DNA of 64,000 bases from Austropuccinia psidii (GCA_023105745.1 JALGQZ010000008.1:23697866-23761865), one strand, 5' to 3'; positions 33,935 through 46,348 are shown, numbered from the stretch's first letter. Program-made: numbers and translations. Notes: a model not told the origin generated them from the letters alone.

Positions 33935-35959
33935 TGTAAGGTTTGACTATGAAACAATAAGTAAAAATTACTAATATTTTACTTATTGTACTATGAATGT
34001 CCTTATAATTGAAATAAATAAGATAAAAATAATTATAATAATAAATAATTATCATAATTATGGCGTAAAAATGATTATATTATTAATAAAATATAATAAT
34101 ATAATTTATATTATAAAATATAATATAATAAAATAAATATATCAATATAAAATAATTAATATATTTAATGGCACTTTATTATTGTTACAAACAAATAATA
34201 AAGGCATAAAAAATTGTTTTTTATTAATAAAAAACAATTAATAACAATAATATTACCAATATTAAAGTTATAAATTAATATAAATACTATTTATATTAAT
34301 TAAAGAATTATTAAAATAATAATAAAGAGAAAATTATTATAATAAGAGAAAATAACTTACTTTTAACACTTAATATAATAATTTTGAAATATTTTAAGCC
34401 AAAAAATATAAATACAACCTTTTCAAATTGTATTTACAATAAAAATAAAGAAAATTACTAGTATTCTTGATTTTTACGTGGAAATGAGTTTTTAGGGAGA
34501 TTTTTAACAAAAACAATTAAATAAATGATTTAATCACGTCAAAATAGATGATTACAACAAGGTGGTCCTTGGTCTTTAATAATATAATGGTTTTATATAT
34601 AAAGAATAAAGAAATTACCTTTGATTTAATTGATTTAATGTTTTTGATGCGTCTGAGGGGAAAATAGAGTAAAAAGAGCTCTATGTATAGTAAATACCTC
34701 CCTCCTAGAGTCCAGCAGGCTTCTAGTAGACGTGTACTGATCATATCCACGGGAATTGATCAATATTGTAAGGTTTGGAGATGATTACATCATGATCAAA
34801 CCATATTGCATCATTATTACACCATTATTTAGAGTTATCACTATAACTCTAAAGTTGATGACATCAGAGGCTTGGCAGAACCCCAAAATTCGTGGATTTT
34901 ATTAGTTTTAATCATAAACTATTAGTATTCACAAATTTTATCACTCATATGACTGTTAAACTTAATTTAAGGTTACAGTAGGTGATCATAACTGCTCAAT
35001 TTAAGCTCAAACTTTGATCTTTAATAACTTTTAAGTTTTACACGCTACAGCAATTCAGAGAGTGAATTCTGATAGCCTGACATAACCCTATTATGATGCC
35101 AAGAGCTTTTCATTACATCATCAAAACTCTAATTTTGATGATTTTTCTTGTAACTCATCTTTTCTGTTGAAATTCAATATTTTAAACTTCAAATCATGAT
35201 TTCAGGGGGTTATACCCTGAATTTAATAATACAAATTACGTCATTCTTCACCAATGAACTAGTAGAACTCAACTGTGTGCTTTATTTCAAGTTTGGACCA
35301 CTTTCACAACAAAGTGGTCAACAGCTCTGTTGATTTTTATCAATATTTCATCATAGGTTTTAACCTTGTTTATAAATTGTAAAAAAAGGTTCATATCTGT
35401 GTTCTTAAAGTAATTACGTGGTAACTTTATTTTTGGTTCATCACTCTATCTTGTATAGTTTAAGAGATATTAGCTGTGATCCTTGAATATATGCGTTGAC
35501 CAAAAAAGTGCATATATTCAGGTTAATTCCTTAAGTATTAACATTGGAAATTAGCTTGTTAATTGTTTTATGTGTGAAATTTCATGGGAGATCTAATGGT
35601 ACAGTTTATTTCACATGTTGTTTCATTGGTTCTTGAAATAAATAAGGATTTATGGTTTTTATAAGGTATTATTCCTTATAACTCATTAAATATTGACTTT
35701 ACAGATATGCCATAAAAATGGTTTATGTGTATTTTACCATGGGGAATCCAATGGTATAATTTATTTCACATGTTGATTCATTGGCTTTTGAGTTAAACCA
35801 ATTTTTGTACTAATTTATGGTATTTTTGTATTTTTGAAGTAATTATTTTTAATGTATAATTATTCTAAGTAATTTTAGTATAATTATCTTAGAGGTATAA
35901 TTATTCTGAGTCTTTCTTGTGACCTTATTGGGTATCTGGGCATATCTCAAAGGCTCACA
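33935..35959 (-). repeat. B1 5' LTR (2025 bp)
   Basis: Starts TGTGAGCC at 35959 and ends ACCTTACA at 33935 on the minus strand. A perfect 13-bp stem with a one-base loop is at 34274-34300 (ATTAATATAAATA / TATTTATATTAAT). Confidence 0.95.
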
Positions 35960-35964
35960 CAACA
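35960..35964 (+). repeat. Target duplication of B1, right copy
   Basis: CAACA, identical to 25272-25276. Confidence 0.95.
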
Positions 35965-36006
35965 AAAGACAAAAGTTTGGCTTCTTCAATAACAAAAAAC
36001 AAATTC
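35965..36006 (+). pseudogene. Resumed B3 protease-RT linker
   Basis: Forty-two bases continue the B3 frame as K-R-Q-K-F-G-F-F-N-N-K-K-Q-I before the A3 LTR starts. The same stretch, with its upstream part intact, is found again at 39092-39189. Confidence 0.85.
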
Positions 36007-37445
36007 TGTCAGCTGGAGTCTATGTTGAAGCAGTAATTAGGCTATTTACAACTAGAACTATGACTGTGACACGTGAAAATAGTTTTAAATTAAGATTTTT
36101 TGATAATATGATGGTTTTATAATATAATAAGAGGGTTCTACTATTAAAAAATAGTGGTGATGAGCGCTGTTGAGAACCCAGGATGCAGTCTTACCAGTTG
36201 GATTACTATAATAAGAACTACAATAATTGAAACTATAATTATACCCTGATTATTACCCAAGAGTAAAACTGTTTTGGACAGTTCACTACATAGGATATTC
36301 AAGAGCAGGATGAGGAGACAATTCTGGCTGTGAAAAGCCTCCTTTTTATCCTGAAATGGGGTGGAAAGGGTGCTAGACCTTTCCACATAGAGGAAGTGAA
36401 GATTTTTTCACTCTCTGGTCCTGGCTTGTGGTTTGCAAACAGCCTGTATAGCCTGTATTGGGCTCAGATGTGGTTTGGAAAACCACATCTGGGCAGTTTT
36501 CACCAATACAGGGTGAAGATTTTCATCTGGGGATCTCACAGCCTGATTCTGACGTGTATGACGCGTAGAATTCTGTACAGAAACTGTATGGCACCCCAGT
36601 GTTGACCGACATATGAGGTATTGAAGTAAAAACATGCTTCTTCGTCTATTTGACACCTCATATTCATGGTTATGGGATATTATCCCATGGCAAGGCTGTA
36701 TATGACAGCAGGTGAGAATTTGACCTTAAAACAGCCATAGCTTTGTCAATTGTTGAGAAATCAACCTCAGAATTGGTTCAGTATGTAGCCGTGTATGTGC
36801 TCTACACAATGGTACCTTACTTGATATTGGTATCATTCAATATGAAAAAGTTATCCCATGTACAAGATTTTTGTACATTTGCATGTTTTAGGCAAAAAGC
36901 TGTATTGAGCTTGTTTGCCCCATACCTTCTGCTGTAGTTGAGATATGGGGAAGTGGATGACACCATCAGATAGCCCTGATTGTGCTCTTTCCAAAAAGAC
37001 CCCACTTCAGGTATCCCACACTAAAACGGTAGAAGTTAGATGAGAGGTGAATGTTTTGTTCAACCTTATTTGGCCTGAATTTGACCCTAGCTCAATTAAT
37101 ACTGGTGCTAGCTCAGTTTGACTGGTACCATTGGATAGCCCTGACTTAAAGCTTCATTTTGAATACCCATTTGATGGGGTTAAGCCTCTCCTTCTAGATT
37201 TTAGATTAGAGGTGAAAATGAAGGTTTATGCTCAGCAATAACTTTGAGCAGGAATAACTTTGTTATTTCTTGTCCTATGGTGATGGGACTTATGTTTTCA
37301 GAAAAAGGTGAGTTTCCTCTTTCTTTTGATACTTTTTGAGCTGATTTGGCTCAGCTCCATGTTTTGGTGGTATCTTCGCTATACCATTGATTTATGGTAT
37401 ATTGGCTGTCATGCTTGTGCTCTGGTTTTGAGTCACAGGCTGACA
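36007..37445 (-). repeat. A3 3' LTR (1439 bp)
   Basis: Starts TGTCAGCCTGTGACTC at 37445 and ends GACTCCAGCTGACA at 36007, with inverted ends TGTCAGC/GCTGACA. It has the same length as the A2 3' LTR. Confidence 0.9.
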
Positions 37446-37459
37446 TACCCTCCCTCCAA
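37446..37459 (-). promoter_or_regulatory. Polypurine tract of A3
   Basis: Minus-strand TTGGAGGGAGGGTA adjoining the LTR. Confidence 0.75.
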
Positions 37460-37469
37460 AAAAGGCACA

Positions 37470-39091
37470 TCATTGATGAGACTGTTCAGTCCTCCCAGAG
37501 GCCCTGAATCTCCTTAGATGAAGGTTCCCATCTGGTATGGCATCTTCTGCCAACCTTTTGTCTCTATCAGGTATTTGGTGTTTGAATCTGACTAAGTATT
37601 GTCTTTGATCCCTCCCATTAAGTCTGATCTTGCTGCCTCGGATGATTTTACTCACAGGTCCTGCAGAGTCCTCCACTTCCACTATATCAGGTGGTGTGGG
37701 GTCCTTCTTCCTGGAGGGGAATTTGTCCTCCTCTGTTTGGAAGTATGGTTTGACCAAGCTTACTGGGAAGACTGGGTGCTTCCTGGAAAATTCCTCTGTA
37801 AGTTTGACTTCCACTGCATTCTTTCCTATCAGCTTAATGATAGTGAAAGGCCCTAGAAATTAGTCCCTCATCTTCTTGGGTCCTTTAAGATTATTATAGT
37901 TCAGTGTAGACACTAGTACCTGGTCCCCTTCTTTAAAGTCAGGTTCCATGTGTGTCTTGTCCCACCTCTGTTTGTTATATTATTTTGCCTCAGATATGCA
38001 TTTGGCAGCTGTGTCACAAGCCCTTTTCCACCTATCATGGAAGTCTTTGGCTGTAGGGTGGATGGTTAGAAGATTCTTCTTCAAGTGATCCACAGGAAAC
38101 AGGGGATTCCACCCTTGTTCTACCACTGCAGGTGTTTTTCCTGTTGTAGAGTGCTGACTTGTATTATAAGCCAATTGGACATCTGGTAGAAGGGTAACCC
38201 AGTCATGGGTATATCCTTCATGGTCCTTATACTCCATGACATAGGCACAGAACCTTCTAAGGATGTCCTCCATAGTCTGGATCATCCTTTCAGCTAGGCC
38301 ATCTGTTTGGGGATGGTAAGATGTGGAAAAATCAAGCTTGGTGCCAAGCATGTCATACAAGTTGGTCCAAAATTCAGATGTGAATTTTGGGTCCCTATCA
38401 CTAATGATGATTTTAGGGACTCCACAGGTAGATATGATGTTATTCCAAAATAACAGAGCAGTATCAATGGCTGTGTCCTCTTTGTGGCATGGTAGACACC
38501 TCATGCGTTTGCTGAATCTATCAACCATGATCAAACAGGCATTGTAGTTGTCTTTGCCTCCTGGGACAAGTCCTGTAACCCAGTCCATGTTGATGGTTTC
38601 CCATGGGTGCTTGGGTTCTTCTATGTGTTGAAGTAACCCATACTTCTTCCCATGTTTCCTATTTGCCTTTTGGCATCTTTCACAAGTGTTGATGTATTCA
38701 CTCAACTCTTGTTCCCACTTGGGCCACCAATCTGTGCTTGCTACCCTTTCTTTTTCCTGTCCTCACTCATGTGTCCCATATAGGGGCAGTCATGGCATTC
38801 TTGCAGGATCAACAAATGTGGTTTCTGTCTACCACTGTAAGTGCACTTGTGTGCTTTTCTCTGTGGTAGAGCAGGCCATCTATAAGGAAAAACTTGTTAT
38901 CCTTATAGGCCCCCAACCAGGGTTCTTCCAAATGGGCTTCCAGTTCTGGACTCCTGTATTTTTGTCAAAGGAGTTGTAGTAGTATGCCACACTGTTTGTG
39001 TTTGGCATAAGACTTCAGTCCTGCACTAGAAAATTCATTGTGCAATTCAGAGGAACCTATCCCCAATATGGGAGTTCCTGTCCCCTCTGAA
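37470..39091 (-). pseudogene. A3 pol: integrase and chromodomain-like tail (broken)
   Basis: A degenerate stretch near 38700-39090 precedes integrase. The core is at 38705-37980: [24 protein letters not shown] and [14 protein letters not shown], all three acidic residues present. A TAA at 37980 replaces a glutamate in AEAK-E-YNKQ. Another stop near 37861 precedes the tail ([38 protein letters not shown]) that ends at 37470. A two-base loss near 38752 shifts the zinc-domain frame. Confidence 0.85.
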
Positions 39092-39189
39092 TTATGGGAT
39101 AGATATCTCTAACCAAAGAGATAGATATTTTACCATAGGAGACAACAAAAGACAAAAGTTTGGCTTCTTCAATAACAAAAAACAAATTC
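39092..39189 (+). pseudogene. Duplicated fragment of family B protease
   Basis: Ninety-eight bases encode [20 protein letters not shown] and on to N-N-K-K-Q-I. They equal B3 at 25211-25276 plus 35965-36006 but without the B1 insertion. One base differs (GAG for AAG). It lies between A3 and A2. Confidence 0.85.
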
Positions 39190-40628
39190 TGTCAGCTGGA
39201 GTCTATGTTGAAGCAGTAATTAGGCTATTTACAACTAGAACTATGACTGTGACATGTGGAAAGAAATTTAAAATAAGAGATTTTAATTTAATAATATGAT
39301 TTATAATATAATATAAGGGTTCTACTATTGAGGAAATAGTGGTGGTGAGCACTATTGAGAACCCTGGGTGCAGTCTTACCAGTTGGATTACTATAATAAA
39401 AACTACAAGAATTAAGATTATAATTATGCCCTGATTATTACCCAAGAGTAAAACTGTTTTTGACAGTTTACTACGTAGGATATTCAAGAGCAGGATGAGC
39501 AAACAATTTTGGCTGTGAAAAGCCTCCTTTTTATCCTGAAATGGGGTGGAAAGGGTGCTAGACCTTTCCACGTAGAGGAAGTGAAGATTTGTCACTCTCT
39601 AGTACTGGCTTGTGGTTTGAAAACAGCCTGTATAACCTGTATTGGGCTCAGATGTGGCTTTGGAACCACATCTGGGCAGTTTTCACCAATACAAGGTGAA
39701 AATGTTCATCTGGGGACCTCACAGCCTGATTCTGACGTGTATGACACGTAGAATGCTGTACAGAAACTGTATGGGACCCCAGTATTGACTAACATATGAG
39801 GTATTGAAGTAAAAACAAGATTCTTTGTCTATTTGACACCTCATATTCATGGTTATGGGATATTATCCCATGGCAAGGCTGCATATGACAGCAGGTGGGG
39901 ATTTGACCTTAAAACAGACATAAATTTGTCAATTCTTGGAATATCAACCTCAAAATTGGTTCAGTGTGTAGCCGTGTATGTGCTCTACACAATGGTACCT
40001 TACTAGATATTGGTATCATTCAATATGGAAAAGTTATCCCATGTAGAAGATTTTTGTACATTTGCGTGTTTTAGGCAAAAAGCTGTATTGAGCTTGTTTG
40101 CCCCATACCTTCTGCTGTAGTTGAGATATGGGGAAGTGGATGACACCATCAGATAGCCCTGATTGTGCTCTTTCCAAAAAGACCCCACTTTAGGTATCCC
40201 ACACTAAAACTGTGGAAGTTAGATGAGAGGTGAATGTTTTGTTCAACCTTATTTGGCCTGAATTTGACCCTACCTCAATTAATACTGGTGCTAGCTCAGA
40301 TCGGCTGGTACCATTGGATAGCCCTCACTTAGAGCTTCATTTTGAATACCCATTTGATGGGGTTAAGCCTCTCCTTCTAGATTTTAGATGAGAGGTGAAA
40401 ACTAAGGTTTATCCTCAGCAATAGCTTTGAGCAGGAATAACTTTGTTATTTCTTGTCCTATGGTGATGGGACTTATATTTTCAGAAAGAGGTGAGTTTTC
40501 TATTTTGTTTGATACTTTTTGAGCTGATTTGGCTCAGCTCCATGTTTTGGTGGTATGTTGGCTATACCATTGGTTTATGGTATTTTGGCTGTCATGCTTG
40601 TGCTCTGGTTTTGAGTCACAGGCTGACA
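39190..40628 (-). repeat. A2 3' LTR (1439 bp)
   Basis: Starts TGTCAGCC at 40628 and ends CCAGCTGACA at 39190. Beyond its first 60 bases (plus strand) it follows the A2 5' LTR and not the A3 LTR; within those 60 bases it shares TAATTAGG with A3 against TAATAAGG in the 5' LTR. Confidence 0.9.
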
Positions 40629-40643
40629 TACCCTCCCTCTAAA
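40629..40643 (-). promoter_or_regulatory. Polypurine tract of A2
   Basis: Minus-strand TTTTAGAGGGAGGGTA next to the LTR start. Confidence 0.75.
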
Positions 40644-40651
40644 AAGGCTCA

Positions 40652-42466
40652 TCATTGATGAGACTGTTCAGTCCTCCTAGAGGCCCTGAATCTCCTTAGA
40701 TGAAGGTTCCCATCTTGTATGGCATCTTCTGCCAACCATTTGTCTTTATCAGCTGTTTGGTGCTTGAATCTGACTAAGTATTGTCTTTGATCCTTTTCAT
40801 TAACTCTGATCTTCCTGGCCCTGATGATCTTACTCACAGGGCCTGGGGAGTCCTTGACTTCCACTATATCAGGTGGTGTGGGGTTCTTCTTCCTGGAGTG
40901 GAATTTATCCTCCTCTGTTTGGAAGTATGGTTTGACCAAACTTACTGGGAAGACTGGGTGCTTCCTGGAAAATTCTTCTGTAATTTTGACTTCCACTGAA
41001 TTCTTTCCTATCAACCTAATGATAGTGAAAGGCCCTACAAATGAGTCTCTCATCTTCTTGGGTCCTTTGAGATTATTAAATTTCAGTGTAGACACTAGCA
41101 CCTGGTCCCCTTCCTTAAAGTCAGGTTCCATGTGTGTCTTGTCCCACCTCTGTTTATTATATTCTTTTGCCTCAGCTATGCATTTGAAAGCTGTGTCACA
41201 AGCCCTCTTCCACTTATCATGGAAGTCTTTGGCTGTGGGTTGGATGGTTAGAAGATCCTTCTTCAAGTGATCCACAGGTAACAAGGGATTCAACCCTTTC
41301 TCTACCACTGCAGGTGTTTTTCCTGTGGTAGAGTGCTGACTTGTATTATAAGCCAGTTGGAAAGCTTGTAGAAGGGTAACCCAGTCATGGGTGTACCCTT
41401 CATGGTCCTTATACTCCATGCCATAGGCACAGAACCTTCTAAGGATGTCCTCCATAGTCTGGATCATCCTTTCAGCTAGGCCATCTGTTTGGGGATGGTA
41501 AGATGTGGAAAAAGCAAGCTTGGTGCCAAGCATGTCATACAAGTTGGTCCAAAATTCAGATGTGAATTTTGGGTCCCTATCACTAATGATGATTTTAGGG
41601 ACTCCACAGGTAGATATGATGTTATTCCAAAATAGCTGGGAAGTATCCATGGCTGTATCCTCTTTGTGGCATGGGAGACACCTCATGCTCTTGCTGAACC
41701 TATCAACTATGATCAAGCAGGCATTGTAGTTTTCTTTGCCTCCTGGGACAAGTCCTGTAACCCAGTCCATGTTGATGGTTTCCCATGGGTGTTTGGGTTC
41801 TTCTATATGTTGAAGTAACCCATACTTCTTCCCATGTTTCCTATTTGCCTTTTGGCATCTTTCACAAGTGTTGATGTATTATCCCAACTCTTGTTCCCAC
41901 TTGGGCCACCAAGCTGTGCTTGCTACCCTCTCCTTGGTCCTGTATTTACTCATGTGTCCCATATAGGGGCGGTCATGACATTCTTGCAGGATCAGAGAGA
42001 TGTGGTCTCTGTCTACCACTGTGAGTGCACTGGTGTGTTTCTCTCTGTGGTAGAGCAGGCCATCTATAAGGAAGAACTTGTTATTCTTATAGGCCCTCAA
42101 CCAGGGTTCTTCCAGCTGGGATTCCAGTTCTGGACTCCTGTACGTTTGTTGAAGGAGTTGTAGTAGTATGCCACACTGTTTGTGTTTGGCATAAGACTTC
42201 AGTACTGCACTAAAAAATTCATTTTGCAATTCAGAGGAACCTATCCCCAATATGGGAGTTTCTGTCCCCTCTGAATCAGTGTTTCCACTGTCAAGGGTAC
42301 CACTTTCTGGTGCCCATTCAGAAAATCTGAAGTTCTTTCTCCTATCTACTTCCATAAAATGGATAGGGATTTTGGCTGCAACTTCAGGGTCATAATCTGG
42401 ATTGCTCTTGACATTATCCAGTGGCCATCTTCTAAGGTCATCTGCATTGGTATGACTTTTACCTTA
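40652..42466 (-). pseudogene. A2 integrase and chromodomain-like tail
   Basis: A 372-codon open stretch (41770-40652) holds the whole integrase core from [11 protein letters not shown] through [12 protein letters not shown] and [14 protein letters not shown]. The C-terminal GPY/F-like region and chromodomain-like end ([35 protein letters not shown]) follow. Upstream, the zinc-binding domain (HDRPYMGHMSKYRTKERV) is at 42355-41879 and ends at a TAA (glutamate in [11 protein letters not shown]). A further TAA near 42464 (YK-stop-GKSH) cuts it from RNase H. The core itself looks intact. Confidence 0.85.
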
Positions 42467-42480
42467 TTTGTATATGATGG

Positions 42481-44142
42481 TCATGTTCCCTCTATACTCC
42501 TGGATGGTATTTGCCATCTCAGCATGTGTCTATTAGTAGTCTTCATGTTCAGTAAAGACTTCAAGGCTGTGCAGTCTGTGTAGACTTCAAAGACTGCACC
42601 CTCCAGATCATAATGGAGTTTTTCTAGAGCCCAGACTAGACATAGACACTCAGTCTGGGTGGCCCCATACCTGGCTTCTGAATCTTTCACCTGCCTTGAG
42701 ATGTAGCAAATTACTCCTTCTCTTGGTTCACCATCCACAATTTGTCTTTGGTGAAGGGCTGCTCCTAGGCCTTGACTGCATTCTGCATCTATATATAACT
42801 TGAAGGGTAGTTCAAAGTCAGGTAAGATGAGCACAGGTGCATTTGTGAGTTCATATTTGATCCTCTCATATGCTTCACTCCTTTCCTTGGTTATTTCAAA
42901 AACTACATCTTTTGAACATAACTTGTATAAACTACTAGTTATGTGTGCAAAGTTTTTGATGTCGTTTCTATAGTAGCTAGCAAACCCAAGGAAAGATTGC
43001 ATCTCTTTGATGCTCTTTGGTAGTGGTTTTTGCAGTACCGCTGCTACTTTATTCTGGTCAATTGCCAGACTAAGACCTGAGACTTTATGTCCTAGAGCCA
43101 GTAACTCTTGTTGGCCAAAATTGCACTTTTTAAGTGAAATTTTCAGATTTTTGGGTGTGCATTTACTTAGTACTCTGTCTATGTATTGCACATGGTCTTC
43201 CCATGTCTCTGAGTATATAATGATATCATCAATATATACCACCATTCATCCTTCCAGTATTTCTTCTTGAAATATTGTGTCCATCATCCTTTGGAAATGG
43301 GCTGGTGCATTTTTGATGCCAAATGGCATCCTGCTATACTTATATATGCCCATATGGCATATTATTTTGATTGATTTCATGGAGTTTGATTTAACTCCAT
43401 TTTGGTGGAAGCCTTTCATACAATCCATTTTGGTTATGTATTTGGCTTTTGCCAGTTTATCCAAGGCATGAGGTATCCTGGGTATAGGGTACCTGTCTGC
43501 TTTTGTGTAGTTATTCAGAGCTCTGAAATCTCCACACAGTCTAGACTTGCCATCATGACAGGTGATTAGGACAGGGGTGGTGATTTCCACTATTTCATTA
43601 TGTCCAATCTTCCTGATGACATCCATGTCCAGGAGTTCATTGATATGTTTCTCAATTTCTTTCCTGGTTTCCAGGCTTGCTGGATAAGGAGGTCTCCTAA
43701 GCATGGGTGGAGAAGGCCTTTCCACATCCAGATATAGTTCTATATCATCGCCTTTGATCTTGCCTAATGGTTCTTCACCAATGGAAAATGCTGGTCTGTT
43801 CTTTCTCAGCATCTTCAGTAAACTTAGTTTTTGTTTACTGGTGAGGCTAGTGCTAAACTGTCCCTCTCTGAATTCCTTCAGAAGTTCTTCTAGTGGATCT
43901 TGAGAAGATATCTGGTATATATCAAGTGAAAATTTCTTTTCCTTGTTAGTACCAATGTTGATGTGCCTATTTTTACTGTTGTCAATTTCTATGCCATACA
44001 TCCTCTGGTAGTCTGTTCCCAGTAAGAACCCTTGGATGTGGGCATTATCAAGCACTACAAACTCTGGGTTGAGTCTGATATTACCCTTCCTGTGGGGTAT
44101 AATTATCGCTTTGATAATTGTCCCAATGGAAGTAATCTTCCC
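42481..44142 (-). pseudogene. A2 protease end, RT and RNase H (broken)
   Basis: The stretch 44055-43246 holds the end of the protease region and RT up to MMDTIFQEEILEG. A TGA at 43246 replaces the tryptophan of EGWMVVYIDD. The next stretch (43245-42481) continues with [14 protein letters not shown], the second half of RT and RNase H ([41 protein letters not shown]), and shifts frame near 42520. All RT catalytic aspartates are present. Confidence 0.85.
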
Positions 44143-45669
44143 TCATGCACTTTCAAAGTTCTTTGCCTTAGTGGGCAAGAGCTGTTTTTCCCAGTTTGGG
44201 AAGTGGGTATCCAGATAGTTTCTGGCCACTATGGAGCAGTGTGCTCCACTATCAATGATCAGTGGATGCTGAGCATTGTCAATACAAACAGTCATTTTTG
44301 TGCCTGTCCCATGTATATATGCCATTCCTTTGGTTGGTGTAACCAGGAATGTGTGTGCATCTTGTGTGTGTTTGCACACGTTCTTGTTAGCAGTGTCCTG
44401 TGGCATGCCTGCTTCCAACTGTATGTCCTGAATTTCTAGTGGGGTTTCCTCTTGGTATTCAACTAGAAATTCCTCTCTTGGGTCTTGATAATCATCAGAT
44501 GGTTCTCTGATGGCATCACCCATGGAGTCTGATTCAAAATGCTCTGTTGGAGATTCTTCCTCTGGGACTTTCTCAATGGCATAGACTTTTTTCTTTGCCT
44601 TTGGACAGTTGTTGGCCCAGTGGTCTGTTGAACCACAATTGTGACAAGAATTCTTCTTCTTTGCCACTTCTGCCACTCTGTCTTTGGGTTTGTCTTTAGA
44701 CTCTACCCTGAAAGGTTGTTTCTCTTTGAAACTACTGCTCTTATATGGGGTGAATTTCCCTATATTAGTCCTTTTCCTTATGTCTTGTAAAGTGTTGGCA
44801 ATGTCATCTAGAGTGCGATTTTTGGTTACATCTGCATTTTACTGCATCCTCTAGTTCTCCTGGAAGTTGTGTCAGAAGCTTGTGATTCCTCATTTGAATG
44901 TTCATCTGAGGATCAATGGCTTTAAGTCTTTTAGACTGTCTGAGACACCACTCATATGGATCTTTGTCCACTGAGTATTTGTCATTTTCAAATGACATTG
45001 TCTTCTTCCATATCCAAGTTTCATTACTGTACTTTTGTTTGATTTGACTCTTCCACCATGGCCAGTTTCTTCTGCCATGTATTTCTTTCATTTCTGTGTA
45101 CCATATACTAGCATGACCTTTAAATGCAGTATTCAATCTAGCAGTAATCCAGTAGTCTGGTATGCTTGGTACATCAATGAAGAGTCCATCAATATAATCT
45201 ATGACTTCCATATGATCATATTCTCCTGATCCAGAGAATTTGGGCCAGCTTGAGGCCTCAGGAAGCTGTTTCAAGGTTTTCTTCTCTGAATAAGAAATGC
45301 CATCTCCATCCTGGTATTGTGATGGAGATCTTTCCTTATTCATCAACATGGCATCTGGTTTGATGTCATCTGGTTGATATGGATTCTCCATAACTTGGCC
45401 TTGTGGTTGTGGCTTCAAGTTATGGTAGACATCAAACAATTTGTTTATGTCTTGGTCCAGACAATTCCTGTCCCTTTTGCTGTGATGTTGTTCTTCAAAG
45501 ACTAGATTCAGTGTTTTGTTGGTTTCTTCAGAGGCTTTGCTCATTTGAGCATATCCTTCTTGAAGATTCTTACCTATCTGTTCCAAGGAGGCTTGTGTTT
45601 TTCTCATCCTCTCTTGGCCAGCTTCAATTTCTGCAAATTGCTTTGCAGATTGTTCAGCATATTGGGACA
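44143..45669 (-). pseudogene. A2 gag C-terminal part and protease start
   Basis: It resumes next to the A5 insertion at MSQYAEQSAKQFAEIEAGQERMRK (45670). The capsid signature WPKFSGSGEYDHMEVIDYI and WYTEMKEIHGRRNWPWWKSQI follow. A frameshift at about 44815 (NQKSHSR instead of NQNCTLDD) interrupts it. An intact zinc knuckle CHNCGSTDHWANNC is near 44650. The protease has DSGAHCSIVA near 44250. A TGA at 44143 (serine in A1) stops the frame. Confidence 0.85.
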
Positions 45670-45674
45670 TTTGT
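45670..45674 (-). repeat. Target duplication of A5, left copy
   Basis: TTTGT, matching 47282-47286. Removing A5 restores the gag sequence GACATTTGTAA seen intact in A1 at 14323. Confidence 0.9.
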
Positions 45675-45875
45675 TGTCAGGATGAGTCTATGTTGAAGAA
45701 GTAATAAGGCTATTTACAACTAAAACTATGACTGTGACACGGTAAAAATGGTTTTAAAAGATAATAAAGTTGATAATGGATGATTAAATTAAGATTTTAA
45801 GGGCTTTACTATAGAGATCTAGTGGTGGTGAGCGCTGCTGAAAGCCCTGGGTGCAGCTTTATCTGTTGGGTTACA

Positions 45876-46210
45876 ATAATAAAAGACTACAATAATTAAA
45901 TTTATAATTATACCTGATTATTAACCAAGAGTAAAACTGTTTTTGACAGTTTACTACGTAGGTTATTCAAAAGCAGGATGAGGAGATGATTTTGGCTGTG
46001 AAAAGCCCTCCTTTTATCCTGAAATTGGGGTGGAAAGGCTGCTATAATAAGGACTACAATAATTGAAACTATAATTATACCCTGATTATTACCCAAGAGT
46101 AAAACTGTTTTGGACAGTTCACTACATAGGATATTCAAGAGCAGGATGAGGAGACAATTCTGGCTGTGAAAAGCCTCCTTTTTATCCTGAAATGGGGTGG
46201 AAAGGGTGCT
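45876..46210. repeat. Tandem 168/167-bp duplication inside A5
   Basis: Units 45876-46043 and 46044-46210 both run from ATAATAA..GACTACAATAATT to GGGGTGGAAAGG(C/G)TGCT. Unit 2 is nearly the same as A3 (36215 onwards); unit 1 is more like A1. Confidence 0.85.
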
Positions 46211-46286
46211 AGACCTTTCCACATAGAGGAAGTGAAGATTTTTTCACTCTCTAGTACTGGCTTGTGGTTTTCAAACAGCCTGTATA

Positions 46287-46348
46287 CCCTGTATTGGGCT
46301 CAGATGTGGTTTTGAAACCACATCTGGGCGGTTTTCACCAATACAGGG
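46287..46348. repeat. Nested inverted repeats in LTR A
   Basis: An 11-bp outer stem (CCCTGTATTGG / CCAATACAGGG) encloses a perfect 12-bp inner stem with a two-base loop (CAGATGTGGTTT / AAACCACATCTG). The same arrangement is present with small changes in the other A LTRs. Confidence 0.75.

Larger units (their letters stand above)
25277..35959 (-). mobile_element. B1: complete Ty3/gypsy family B element
   Basis: This 10,683-bp minus-strand element has two near-identical LTRs (2025 and 2026 bp), a primer-binding site, ORF1, gag, protease, RT, RNase H, integrase with chromodomain-like tail, and a polypurine tract, all bounded by a perfect 5-bp duplication CAACA. It inserted into the protease gene of B3. 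Only a few point stops and one small deletion disable it, so it is probably among the youngest insertions here. Confidence 0.95.
20001..36006 (+). mobile_element. B3: 5' half of a plus-strand Ty3/gypsy family B element, split by B1
   Basis: B3 has a 5' LTR, primer-binding site, ORF1, gag and protease up to the codons G-D-N at 25276. There the complete element B1 interrupts it. B3 resumes at 35965 in the same reading frame (K-R-Q-K-F-G-F) for 42 bases, then meets the A3 LTR at 36007. Its RT, integrase and 3' LTR are absent from the window. It is more decayed than B1 and B2, so it is the oldest B copy here. Confidence 0.85.
36007..39091 (-). mobile_element. A3: 3' part of a family A element
   Basis: On the minus strand it retains the end of RNase H/connection, integrase, chromodomain-like tail, polypurine tract and 3' LTR. 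It breaks at about 39091, after the pol sequence equivalent to 42270 in A2, directly against a short B fragment. Its LTR resembles the right part of A5 more closely than the A2 LTRs. Confidence 0.85.
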
